A DNA stretch of 64,000 nucleotides. Source: Mariniflexile maritimum (GTDB lineage Bacteria > Bacteroidota > Bacteroidia > Flavobacteriales > Flavobacteriaceae). The notes below the pieces were generated by a model, which was not told where the DNA came from, did no database searches, and worked only from the letters and a program-made list of their open reading frames with translations. The stretch spans positions 558,001 through 622,000 of the forward strand of contig NZ_WRPN01000001.1 of assembly GCF_009746565.1 (NCBI RefSeq), given 5' to 3'. The translations under genes were made by a program, and so were the position numbers. Below, in pieces: positions 8,861-20,200 of this stretch (position 1 is the first letter of the stretch; each line of letters opens with the position of its first letter).

Positions 8861-9901
8861 ATGCGCATAGAATATGATATAAAATTAGGGTTTAAGGATG
8901 TAATGATTCGTCCGAAGCGTTCCACATTAAAAAGCAGGGCGGAAGTTAATTTAGAACGCGATTTTAAGTTTTTGCACAGTCCGTTTTTATGGACAGGCAT
9001 CCCGATAATGGCTGCAAATATGGATACCGTTGGCACCTTTGAAATGGCGCGTGCCCTTGCGGAAAAAAAACTGTTTACGGCCATCCATAAACATTACAGC
9101 ATGAAAGATTGGAATGTGTTTTCCAAAAACAAACCACTTGATATCGAGAACTATATAGCCGTAAGTACGGGCATAAGTAAAAACGATTCGGAGCTGTTGG
9201 CAGAAATTTTTAAGCAGCATCCCTATTTAAAATTCATCTGTATTGATGTAGCCAATGGCTATTCCGAACATTTTGCAAAATTTGTGAAACGTACCCGCGA
9301 CCGCTACCCCGATAAAGTAATTATAGCGGGCAATGTGGTAACGGGTGAAATGGTCGAGGAACTCTTGCTTTCGGGCGCCGATATTGTTAAGGTTGGTATT
9401 GGTCCGGGCTCGGTATGTACCACACGTATTAAAACTGGCGTTGGCTACCCGCAACTTTCTGCCATTATAGAATGTGCCGATGCTGCACATGGTTTGGGCG
9501 GACAAATAATTAGCGATGGTGGTTGTGCCATTCCTGGCGATATTGCCAAGGCTTTTGGTGCCGGTGCCGATTTTGTTATGCTGGGTGGCATGCTTGCTGG
9601 CCATACCGAAAGCGGCGGCGATATTATTGAAAAAGAAGGAAAACCCTATAGGAAGTTTTATGGCATGAGCTCATCGACGGCTATGGATAAACATGTGGGC
9701 GGTGTCGCAGAATATAGAGCGAGCGAAGGCAAAACCGTTGAAGTTCCCTATAAAGGTGATGTTGAAGCGACCGTACAGGATATTTTAGGAGGTTTACGAA
9801 GCACCTGTACCTACGTGGGCGCACAACGCTTAAAAGAACTAACCAAACGCACCACCTTTATTAGGGTTAACGAGCAGGAAAATAGGGTGTATTCAGAATG
9901 A
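8861..9901 (+). CDS. guaC: GMP reductase
   Basis: A 346-residue protein of the IMPDH/GMPR TIM-barrel family with no CBS domains, as expected for GMP reductase. It converts GMP to IMP and ammonia with NADPH in purine salvage. Visible motifs are the N-terminal [14 protein letters not shown], the glycine-rich phosphate-binding segment and catalytic Cys186 in [18 protein letters not shown], and the C-terminal substrate loop near GMSSSTAM. Length and the phrase [10 protein letters not shown] distinguish it from GuaB. It starts at ATG 8861 and is a single gene, divergent from the hybrid kinase. Confidence 0.95.
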   Translation: MRIEYDIKLGFKDVMIRPKRSTLKSRAEVNLERDFKFLHSPFLWTGIPIMAANMDTVGTFEMARALAEKKLFTAIHKHYSMKDWNVFSKNKPLDIENYIAVSTGISKNDSELLAEIFKQHPYLKFICIDVANGYSEHFAKFVKRTRDRYPDKVIIAGNVVTGEMVEELLLSGADIVKVGIGPGSVCTTRIKTGVGYPQLSAIIECADAAHGLGGQIISDGGCAIPGDIAKAFGAGADFVMLGGMLAGHTESGGDIIEKEGKPYRKFYGMSSSTAMDKHVGGVAEYRASEGKTVEVPYKGDVEATVQDILGGLRSTCTYVGAQRLKELTKRTTFIRVNEQENRVYSE

Positions 9902-10031
9902 TTTTGTTTGAAAAAAACGATTGCTATGAAACAAATCATTTAGGATAATTTATAAAACTCAATGTAAAATGAGGTTAAATTTGACCACTCATAACAATAT
10001 TACATTCAGATTGGGATTTTTTATATGCAAA

Positions 10032-10062
10032 CCACACGAAAGGATTCGTACGGTAGCGGGGG
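10032..10062 (+). repeat. REP-like hairpin, copy 1
   Basis: A 31-bp element: CCACACGAAAGGATTCGT, then A, then CGGTAGCGGGGG. The core folds as CACGAA-AGGA-TTCGTA (one end mismatch). It matches copy 2 (11306-11336) at 30 of 31 positions in the same orientation. The two copies flank the toxin-antitoxin pair and the REP-associated transposase remnant. A hairpin followed by a GC-rich tail is the form expected of a REP served by a RAYT transposase. Confidence 0.75.
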
Positions 10063-10118
10063 AATTTCAGAAGATGGCGAGTACAAGCAATTACTTATAG
10101 CCATTGCTGGCGATAGTT

Positions 10119-10436
10119 TTATTTTTTATTACGATTTTCATCGTTCATTTTAATTGGACTTTGTCTAGTATCAAAAACGTCATTAATGATAATTTGATTT
10201 TGATTAATTCGATAAATTATTTTGTAGTTTGCGCTAACTAAATATCTGTGATTTTGCTTTAAATTTTCTAGATTTAATTCAAATTGACCAGACTCAGTAT
10301 TTTTGATTAGTTGTTTGGTTGCGTTAAGAATCTGTTTTCTTGTTTTGTGGGCAGTTTTATTAGACACTTTATTTGAATAATAATCAAAAATATCTTTAAG
10401 ATTTTCGATAGCAAAATCAGTCCAAATTATTTTCAT
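10119..10436 (-). CDS. Type II toxin, RelE/ParE family
   Basis: A 105-residue basic protein with the RelE/ParE toxin fold: N-terminal IIWTDFAIENLKDIFDYYS, a helical pair, then RYLVSANYKIIYRIN and a last strand IIINDVFDTRQSP. The family either cleaves mRNA on the ribosome or inhibits DNA gyrase; which one cannot be told from sequence. It begins three bases after the stop of the antitoxin gene on the same strand, the standard antitoxin-first order. It sits inside the AT-rich island between the two REP-like repeats, suggesting acquisition by transfer. Confidence 0.88.
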   Translation of the reverse strand: MKIIWTDFAIENLKDIFDYYSNKVSNKTAHKTRKQILNATKQLIKNTESGQFELNLENLKQNHRYLVSANYKIIYRINQNQIIINDVFDTRQSPIKMNDENRNKK

Positions 10437-10439
10437 TTA

Positions 10440-10673
10440 TTACCAGTTTGCAGATAATCGTTCTAACTCATCTTGAGTTTTAAATTTTCCGTTTTTAAAA
10501 TTATTCTCAGATTGTTCAATTCTGTGAATTAGCTCGTCAACTGTAAATGGCTTAAAGTCAGATGTGTGCTCCTGTTTTCTTAAAATAAACTTTTCTATTC
10601 GTTCAATGAATTTTTCGTCTTGCAGTTGAGCAAGGTAAGATATCAAGTTCAGTTTTCTTGTTTGTAAATCCAT
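10440..10673 (-). CDS. Antitoxin of the RelE/ParE module
   Basis: A 77-residue partner of the downstream toxin. From ATG 10673 it reads MDLQTRKLNLISYLAQLQDE, a common N-terminus of Bacteroidota antitoxins paired with RelE/ParE toxins. It has an amphipathic N-terminal dimerisation/DNA-binding region and a flexible C-terminus (ENNFKNGKFKTQDELERLSANW, given here only to locate the toxin-binding tail) that ends in the usual Glu/Asp-rich helix. A GTG at 10730 would extend the frame by 19 residues, but ATG gives the family-typical length. It is expected to repress its own promoter, somewhere in 10674-10733, and to neutralise the toxin. Confidence 0.82.
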   Translation of the reverse strand: MDLQTRKLNLISYLAQLQDEKFIERIEKFILRKQEHTSDFKPFTVDELIHRIEQSENNFKNGKFKTQDELERLSANW

Positions 10674-10733
10674 AAGCTTCGTTTTTTCAAAATTACGAAA
10701 ATATTCTTTGCGATTTGTTTTAATCTGCACATT

Positions 10734-11257
10734 TCAAATGTTACCGCAATCAAACATTCTAAAAACGACTACGTTTTCTAGAAGCCCTTTTTGATCTGCA
10801 TAATCAATAGCACTACTATAAACATAATCTTCTGGTTTATAAACCAATCCTGCTTCTACTGGATTATTATGTACATAATCTATTTTTTGTTGAATAACCT
10901 TATTACTCCAAAGCTCAATTGGTTTATTATTGTGTCTCCAAAATTGATAGTGTTTTACATTTGAACTCTTTTCTACTTTCACTTGGGTTTTCTTGTATAT
11001 TTTTCACTATGGATTTACTGATAAACCGTTTTAAATCGCCTATCAATACTTCTGGTTTTTGATTATTTATGCTCCTAAATACTAAATGAACATGATTACT
11101 CATAATGCACCAAGCATGAACTTCTAACCCTTTATTTTTTTGACAATACGACAAACTCTCCAAAAACAAATCTTTATATTCATTTCTCGTGAAAACATCT
11201 AGCCATCCTACTGTAATATAAACCTTTAGGATTATGAAACTTGTAATTTCTACTCAT
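10734..11257 (-). pseudogene. REP-associated tyrosine transposase (RAYT, IS200-like), degraded
   Basis: Three frames together spell a RAYT/TnpA_REP protein. From ATG 11257 it reads MSRNYKFHNPKGLY and then breaks. A second frame continues VGWLDVFTRNEYKDLF and holds the HUH metal motif in MSNHVHLVFRS, running on to about 10990. A third frame carries FWRHNNKPIELWS and the family motif DYVHNNPVEAGLV to the stop at 10734. The first break looks like a deletion of about 14 bases after GLY; the second loses part of the region after SRKE. The enzyme would have mobilised REP hairpins, and two REP-like elements flank the locus, but this copy should be inactive. Confidence 0.85.
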
Positions 11258-11305
11258 GGTTTATGCTTTTTTTCATAATGATAGCAGGAAATTATTATTT
11301 TAAAT

Positions 11306-11336
11306 CCACACGAAAGGATTCGTGCGGTAGCGGGGG
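11306..11336 (+). repeat. REP-like hairpin, copy 2
   Basis: CCACACGAAAGGATTCGT, then G, then CGGTAGCGGGGG. The core is a perfect 6-bp stem CACGAA / TTCGTG with an AGGA loop, followed by a G-rich tail. It lies just upstream of the RAYT remnant start codon and in the same orientation as copy 1 at 10032-10062. Confidence 0.8.
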
Positions 11337-11354
11337 GGGTTGCCCACAGTTATT

Positions 11355-12512
11355 TTATTCTACTATTAATAATTCTTCTGTTTCTAAATAATATCTATTT
11401 TTCAATGGATTAACTATTTTTCTAAATGATAATTGATGTTTACAACTGAATTTAATAATATTCTCAATTAATTCTGAATATTCACTACTTATTGTTTCTT
11501 CTTGGTTTAAAACTTTAATCAATTTATCTGAATTGAGATAAATCTTGACATTTGCTGTCTTTTTTAGTTTAGATAATCCATCTGAAATTGCACTTAAAAT
11601 TATTTTTTCTTTTGATGCTAAATAAAATGATTTTGTAAAATTCTTTTGGTGCTTTAAATTGTTTCTTTCGTGTTTTAATAACAAAGCATACATTCCTTTA
11701 CCATTTGAGTCGTCAAGTTTGACACTTAAATAAATTTCAACTAAAGGAATATCAGAATTTCCGTTTTCAGTTTTGTCTTTGGAGAAAGATAGATTCGTGT
11801 TTAGTATTTTGGAAATGTATTTAACAATTTCTCTCTGAAAAATATTTAAATTTTTGTAATAAGTGAAGATTAAATTTCCGTTTTCTTCCTCAATATTTTT
11901 AAATCCAGCATTTTGATACCAGTTTATAGTTTTTGGTATTTTAGATAAATAACCTTCATCATTTGTCATTCCAAGATGTTCCCAATAATATTCCGTATTA
12001 TCTTTAAGATTCTCAATAAAAAAATCAACATTTTTTCTTTTTCCTTTATAAACCAAAGGATAGTCATAGACAATATTTAATTCTTCGTGCTTAATCAAAC
12101 TTTCATAAATCATTTTTTCCTGTTCTGACCGAACAAAGGTATTATCCGAAGTTTGAATATTTAAATTACTTCTAAAGTGGATGTAATTCCCATTGATTCC
12201 ACTTTTAACTTTATTTTCTTTTTTTGGTTGGCTTTTTTTTCTAAAATGCCACTGAAAAAATTCTCTATTTGTATCGTCAACTCTGCAATTTGGAATTATC
12301 TGTTTAAGATAGCCTTTGTCGTGTTGCTTTCTTAAAAATTGATTAAATTCTCTCTGATTATAAAATTTAGAAGATAGATATTTGTCTTTAATTGCGTATT
12401 CATATAATTCATTTGACCTAATCTCAACAGATGTGTAGGCGTCTTTCATTAACGAATCCAATCTTTCGCCTATACGTTTTAAAACCTTTATATCTTCAGG
12501 TAATTTCTTCAT
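11355..12512 (-). CDS. Unrecognised protein: PD-(D/E)XK nuclease-like plus RNase H-like region
   Basis: From ATG 12512 it has 385 residues (a TTG at 12539 would add nine). I do not recognise the family as a whole. Counting from the longer start, residues 10-100 are a charged helical domain that may be a winged helix. Residues about 136-215 resemble a PD-(D/E)XK nuclease core: RSEQEKMI (Glu139), KNVDFFIE (Asp172), YYWEHLGM (Glu187), then Lys200 and a Tyr-x4-Gly ending. Residues about 265-380 follow an RNase H strand-helix pattern (KEKIILSAISDGL, VKIYLNSDKL), but most of the acidic residues are missing. It is very AT-rich and sits beside the REP/RAYT/toxin-antitoxin island, which suggests transfer and a DNA-processing or defence role. 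That role is inference. Confidence 0.6.
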   Translation of the reverse strand: MKKLPEDIKVLKRIGERLDSLMKDAYTSVEIRSNELYEYAIKDKYLSSKFYNQREFNQFLRKQHDKGYLKQIIPNCRVDDTNREFFQWHFRKKSQPKKENKVKSGINGNYIHFRSNLNIQTSDNTFVRSEQEKMIYESLIKHEELNIVYDYPLVYKGKRKNVDFFIENLKDNTEYYWEHLGMTNDEGYLSKIPKTINWYQNAGFKNIEEENGNLIFTYYKNLNIFQREIVKYISKILNTNLSFSKDKTENGNSDIPLVEIYLSVKLDDSNGKGMYALLLKHERNNLKHQKNFTKSFYLASKEKIILSAISDGLSKLKKTANVKIYLNSDKLIKVLNQEETISSEYSELIENIIKFSCKHQLSFRKIVNPLKNRYYLETEELLIVE

Positions 12513-12691
12513 TCGATTTTTTGTCAAAATTATGAACAAATCCTTTTATATCCCAACATCCATTCCCCATAACCAAAAAACACGTCAGTAAATAATTAGT
12601 TTTATTGTTGCTACTATCCTGTAAATATAATTAATTTTTCCTACTGAAAATAGAAAACTAATCTGCTTTTTTAACACTAAAAATGTCTTAA

Positions 12692-13909
12692 TTATTTTAT
12701 TGTTTTTCCCGTAGAACCTTGGTCGCTGGTTGTTAATTCATAAATAAAATCGGGGGTTAAACCAGCTTCTTTTCGGTGGGAAACATACAAAATGGCAGAG
12801 TCGGTTTCTTTAGCAATTTTGTTGATGAGTGCGGTAAAAAGGGCCACGTCAAAATCGTCTAAACCATTGGTGGGTTCGTCTAAAATAAGTAATGGGGGCT
12901 GCTTCACCATGGCCCGTGCAATAAGCACCAAACGTTGGTGCCCTTTTGATAAGGACAAAAAAGGTTGTTTTCTTAAATGGAACAGTTGCAAAACATGCAA
13001 CCACTGTTCGGTAATTTTAATTTGCGCGTTGGTGGGTTCTTTATACAGGCCTACGGAATCGAAAAAACCAGAAACAATCATATTCCCTACAGCATCCAAA
13101 CGTTTGAAACCGCGTAACATTTCCGAGGAAAAATATCCAATCTTCCTTTTTAGGTCCCAAACACTTTCGCCACTGCCCTTTTTTATGCCAAATAGGGTTA
13201 TATCTTGCCCGTAGGCTTTTGCGTTATCGCCGTAAATCATGCTTAAAATAGTGCTTTTGCCCGAACCATTGGCACCAATGAGTTGCCAAAACTCACCATG
13301 TTTAATTTCCCATGAAATAGCGTTTAAAATGGGGCGTTCGCCATAGGCTACGGAAACCTTATTGAATTTGATTAACGGGTTTATAGGTTCTGAAACGGGT
13401 TGGTATGGTTTTGGCAAAGCTTCCACAAATGTTATGGCATTTTTTGATTTTGAAGCTTCAATGGTGTTGAATTCCAACAGATTACCATCTTTAAGTTGAT
13501 AGGTTTTATCAATAAAAGGTAAAATTTCAGCAATGCGATTGGTAATTTGAATGATTTTTACCGAAGCGCTTAAATCGATTAGCGTTTTTTGAATGGCGGC
13601 TTGTTTCAAAATATCTAAATTCCCAAAAACATTATCAACTATAAGGTATTCAGGCTTTTTAGAAATGAGATGTTGCAATAAAGCTTGTTTTCGTTCGCCC
13701 TCGGAAGAATGTAACAAACTATTTTTGGTGGCGGTTTGCACATCAAAATACCCGTGTATTATTTCTTCTTCAATAAACAAACCCAGGGTTATTTCAGAAA
13801 AAAGCGCCCCTTTTAAATTCGAGAGATTTACAATACTATTTCCATGTATGATGTGCTCAATAAGTTGCGGTTTATCATCTTTATTGGAAATGTATATTGC
13901 AGTATGCAT
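12692..13909 (-). CDS. ModF-like tandem ABC ATPase without membrane domain
   Basis: A 405-residue protein with two ABC modules. The N-terminal half is degenerate: it keeps a signature-like HSSEGERKQALL (about 68-77) and a Walker B-like YLIVDN (88-93) but has no Walker A and no catalytic Glu. The C-terminal half is complete: Walker A GANGSGKST (212-220), signature LSLSKGHQRL, Walker B PLLILDEPTNGLD and switch His in YVSHRKE. The layout resembles E. coli ModF, a soluble protein once linked to molybdate and photorepair; its true job is unclear. No transporter permease lies nearby. It starts at ATG 13909. Confidence 0.82.
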   Translation of the reverse strand: MHTAIYISNKDDKPQLIEHIIHGNSIVNLSNLKGALFSEITLGLFIEEEIIHGYFDVQTATKNSLLHSSEGERKQALLQHLISKKPEYLIVDNVFGNLDILKQAAIQKTLIDLSASVKIIQITNRIAEILPFIDKTYQLKDGNLLEFNTIEASKSKNAITFVEALPKPYQPVSEPINPLIKFNKVSVAYGERPILNAISWEIKHGEFWQLIGANGSGKSTILSMIYGDNAKAYGQDITLFGIKKGSGESVWDLKRKIGYFSSEMLRGFKRLDAVGNMIVSGFFDSVGLYKEPTNAQIKITEQWLHVLQLFHLRKQPFLSLSKGHQRLVLIARAMVKQPPLLILDEPTNGLDDFDVALFTALINKIAKETDSAILYVSHRKEAGLTPDFIYELTTSDQGSTGKTIK

Positions 13910-14010
13910 TGAATACGTTGAAAAAGAATTTCGTTATTGCGCTACTAAGTTATTAACGTTTGTAAAATTATAATAACCAACAACTTAACAACTATTTTAT
14001 TTTCAAATTA

Positions 14011-14880
14011 CTAACTATTAGCTAATTTTTTGGTATGGTACGCTACTAAACCTTCTATTGGTCGGCGTTCAAAATTTCCAACGGTAAAGCCCATTTCTTG
14101 AGCGACTACCTTAATTTCATCTTGGGCAAAATAAGCAATAGAACCTGCAAAATGTACCGGCACTGTTTTGATTTCTTCTTTATACTGCAAAATCATGTTT
14201 TTTGCAAACAAGCGAATGCCTGTTTTGATGAGTTCTACAATATATTCCGAATCTTTATTTAAAAACATAAATTCGGCAAAGTTTGCTAAATAGGCATTGG
14301 GATTGGGCTGCTTGTAAATATTGTATTTGATATAATCGGCTTCCATGTTATATTTACTGGCAAAGGATACTTTAATATCTTCGGGCATTTGGTTGAAATA
14401 ATAATCCCTGATCAATTGTTTCCCGTAGTAGTTTCCAGAGGCATCGTCCATAATAATATAGCCCAACGATTGAACACTTTGATGCAATTGCGAACCATCA
14501 TAATAACTGCAATTAGAGCCTGTACCTAAAATACAAACTACGGCAGCTTCCGTGTCATGGCTAATGGTGCCGTAAACCGCAGCCATGGTATCTTCTTCCA
14601 CTTTTATGGCTGCATTTACAAATACTTCTTTTAACGCATTATAAACCAACTCCTTACCACGATCGGTACCACAACCGGCTCCGTAAAAGAATACATGCGT
14701 AACGTTGTTTCTGTTGGCTTTTAAATCTGGATTTTTTTTAATTGTTTTTACTAGCTTATCTTCCTTTAAAATTTCAGGATTGAGCCCTTTTGTTCTCAAC
14801 TTTTCCAAAAGTTGTTTACCATTACTATCTACGGCGATCCAATCGCTTTTTGTAGAACCACTATCAACAATTAAAATCAT
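14011..14880 (-). CDS. BadF/BadG-type sugar kinase, probably N-acetylglucosamine kinase
   Basis: A 289-residue ASKHA-fold kinase. The N-terminal phosphate-1 motif DSGSTKSDW and the phosphate-2 segment CILGTGSNCSYYDG are clear, followed by DDASGNYYGKQLI. Such proteins in Bacteroidota phosphorylate N-acetylglucosamine released in cell-wall or chitin recycling; the substrate is inferred from family. It is downstream of gapA on the same strand, but a strong hairpin terminator lies between them, so separate expression or read-through is expected. It starts at ATG 14880. Confidence 0.8.
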   Translation of the reverse strand: MILIVDSGSTKSDWIAVDSNGKQLLEKLRTKGLNPEILKEDKLVKTIKKNPDLKANRNNVTHVFFYGAGCGTDRGKELVYNALKEVFVNAAIKVEEDTMAAVYGTISHDTEAAVVCILGTGSNCSYYDGSQLHQSVQSLGYIIMDDASGNYYGKQLIRDYYFNQMPEDIKVSFASKYNMEADYIKYNIYKQPNPNAYLANFAEFMFLNKDSEYIVELIKTGIRLFAKNMILQYKEEIKTVPVHFAGSIAYFAQDEIKVVAQEMGFTVGNFERRPIEGLVAYHTKKLANS

Positions 14881-14892
14881 ATTTTTTTATAT

Positions 14893-14942
14893 AAAAAAAA
14901 CTCCACAGATAGTTGTATTATCATTACAATAAATCTGTGGAG
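14893..14942 (-). terminator. Rho-independent terminator after gapA
   Basis: On the minus strand a perfect 10-bp stem (plus-strand arms CTCCACAGAT at 14901-14910 and ATCTGTGGAG at 14933-14942) is followed by a run of eight T. The loop of about 22 bases is long but the T-run is good. It ends the pfkA-gapA transcript just before the sugar kinase gene. Confidence 0.75.
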
Positions 14943-14964
14943 CTCATTACTACTTGTTTTTTAC

Positions 14965-16970
<2,006 letters not shown>

Positions 16971-17163
16971 TAATATTCTATTTTTTACAAGGTAAAATTA
17001 GTAAACAAAAACCATATATCTATGCCATTTTTAAATTTAATTGTACTTGGGAAACTATAACGATTTAGTTTGAATGAATTGGTATGATTTATGATTGACG
17101 ATTTGCGTTTAACGACTAACGATTATTGAATTATGAACGTGTACCTGGAACATTAGAAACTTT

Positions 17164-17234
17164 TAATATCGTACTTCAAATATTGTACTTCAAATATTGT
17201 ACTTCTAATATCGTACTTCTAATATTGTACCTTC
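17164..17234 (+). repeat. Five tandem 14-15-bp units
   Basis: Units alternate between TAATATCGTACTTC and AAATATTGTACTTC (five in a row, the last 15 bp), ending 13 bases before the tamB stop codon. Just upstream, 17090-17140 contains looser repeats of ACGATT/ACGACT. No gene is present in 16971-17246. Confidence 0.8.
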
Positions 17235-17246
17235 AACATATCGCTT

Positions 17247-20200
17247 TTATTTGATTTTTATAAAATCTGGCAGGGTCGTATCTGGTTCGTCTTTAGGTTT
17301 TTCAATAGTTATTTCGTCTTCTTTTTTGGCACTTTTGAAAAAATTCCGAATTAACTCCCTAAAAGTATCAAAATCGACACTGTACGATAGCCCAATGCCT
17401 TGCGTATAGCCAATGGCTTCTCCAAAATTACGAATATTGTTTTCTCTATTAAAAACATTGGCGGTTAAGGTACCTTCTTCATTTAGTAGAAAATTAATTT
17501 CCACATCGCCCGCAATAACGGTTTCGCTCGCACCGGCACCCCCAACGGGCACACCAACTTTACCATTTATAAGAACGCGGTCGCTAATTTGGGTCTGTAA
17601 GGTAACCCCAACCCGATCGTCGGTTTGATAATCGGGCCTGTTTTGACCTGCTTCATAATTCAATCCTATATTAAGCTTGCTGTCGCCCGAAGTAAAGAAA
17701 CTGTTTATGATGCCATTAAGCCGTTCGGCGATGGTGCCCGAAAAATTAAGTTCGCTTAAACCTCTGGAAAAAGAGCCGGTTGACAGTAAATAAAGTGCTT
17801 GGTTTTGTCTATCGGCTTCAGACTCTAAACGGTATTGAAGTTCAGATTTTACCGTGGAATTCACATTAGGGAACTCGAAGGTAAACTCGGGTTTGGGCTG
17901 TTCCAAGTTTCCTGTAAGTGCAATATTGAGTTCTACTGGAATACTTCTATTAATGGGGTTATCCAGTAATGGCGAAGGGTTTGCCTGTGTTTTATAAATG
18001 GCACGCATGTTTAACAAGGCATCAAGTGGGTCGCCTTCCCATGCAATGGTGCCACCGGGCTGTACACTAAATTCTTTTTGGATAAGACCGCCATAGGCAA
18101 AATTATAAACGCCTTCAAATACCGAAAAATCGCCCCACATATTAAACTTACCGTTGGTGTTTATTTCTACCAACAATCCTCCACGCCCTCTTCCTTTGAG
18201 GGAATGGCCCGAGTTTTTATCGATGATTATTTCAACTTCGGCATCTTCGGTGAGGTCTAAATCAAAATCCAGCTCAAGGCCTTTAATTTCATTGAATGTA
18301 ACATCGGCGCCCTGTTTTCTGGCCCGCTTTTCTTCTTTTGTTACAAAATGAATATAAGAATTATCGCCAAACGACTCGGAATCGCTTAAAGGAATCTTAA
18401 AAACGGTCCCTGGCTTTGTTTCACCGTTCACGCTTATCACCAATTGATCTGTGGGGCCGTAAATGCTAGCCCTTCCGCCTACAAAAGCTGTTCCATAATA
18501 CAGGGCATCTTCAGCATCTTGGGTGTCTAAAACCAACAGCTTTGGCGTGGTTAGGTTTAAATCCAATCGCCATTTTGAAAAGTTTACATGGCTTAACGAC
18601 CCATTAAGTTGCCCTTTTGATTTATATTTGGTATCGGTTAACTGAATTTTATTGAAAACAAAACTTTGTTCTTTAAGGGTAACCGACGATTTATTATCAA
18701 ATTGGTAATCGACGTTAAGGTATGGAATTTTAAAGCCCGCATTATTTAAACTAAGAATACCATTGATGTCCGGACGATTAAGATTGCCAAACACCTTTAC
18801 CGTTCCGGTGGCAAGACCGCGAATATTTGACAATACGTCGTGCAAGAACGGGTTTAGGGGCTGTAAATTAAAATTATCCAATTCTAAATCTACGTCCATG
18901 GTAGATTGCTTACCTTCAACGTGAATGCCTCCCAAGGCTCGGGCAAATCGTTGTTCGTTGTTTTTTATGGTAACGTCCACATTGTAATTGGTTAGGTTTT
19001 GATTGCCTGATATTTTAGCATCAAACGTTCCGAAATTGAGGTTGTTCACCTTAAAATTATCGATTACCACATTGGAAGTTGGCAAATAATTGCCGTTTTT
19101 TTGCAAAATATTAAGTTTACCGTTTACGTTGCCTGCCAATTTTAAACTATCGATTTCTGGTATAATTTTAGCAAGATCGACGTTGGAGAAATCGAGCTCT
19201 ATATCTTTTTGGGTAGAATCCCTAAGAAAGCCCGAAAATTTTATTTCTTCATTTTTATGGTTGATAACAAATTTATCGATATTGAATTTGGTCAATTCTT
19301 TATTGAACGCTATTTTATTGAAACCATCTTTCTTGCCATTAATGTACCAGGTGTTGTTCTGAATGGTTACATCCGATTTTTTAAAGCCTATAACCGACTC
19401 CTTATCTTTATTGATGGTATGGTAAAAACTTAGGTTAAAAATATCGTTGTTGTGCTTGCCACCACGAAATTCCGAACGCATAAACAGCGTGTCCTTTACC
19501 GTTACATTAATTAAATTGAATTTAGAAACGTTGTAATATTTTGTGTTTAAGCTATCGGCCTCTATATATGTGTTAAACAGTGGGTTATTGTTGTCAACCT
19601 GTAGTTCAATATTATCCACAAAATAATTATGGTACTTAATTTTTGGCGATTTGAAGGTGAGCTTAAATTGTTTTTGGTCGCTTTCTATATGCCCACGCAA
19701 GAAGGTGTTTTTGCCCAGTTCAATTTCTGGATAGATTACTTCTACAATTTTGTTGTAAATTTTAAAATTGAAATCGATGGTTTGGTTGCCTTTAACTTTA
19801 GAGGGTGAATAATTGGTGTAAATATTCCCCAGGGCATTTTCAAAAAGCTTTCTAAAATCGTTGAATAAAAATTGTCCTTTTAGTTCCCCTTCAATGATAT
19901 CGGGGGAGTTTACTTCAATAAACCGTACATCATTTTCAAAACGGGAGGTTAAATCGAATTTTTCAAAATAGTAGGTGTCGTTTTGGTTTTTATACGATGT
20001 GTTTTTAAATGAAATTTTTCCGTAGGCATCGTCAATACTGCTACTGTTCATGTTCATTTTAACGTCGCTCCTAAAAATTGAGATGGAATCTTTTTTTACA
20101 AAGTTCAATACATTCAAATTAGCATAATCAATATTTGCCTCAAAATCATATTTTTTTACTTTTTCCGAAAAGTCCACAAGGCCCAAAAAGTTCAATTTTA

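Noticed and set aside
10025-10153. A 42-codon frame starting with ATG across REP copy 1
   Set aside because: It runs through the repeat and into the toxin 3' end on the opposite strand; no family is recognised and the repeat explains the protein-like look.
17164-17234. A CRISPR-like array
   Set aside because: Units are directly adjacent with no unique spacers and no Cas gene lies nearby.
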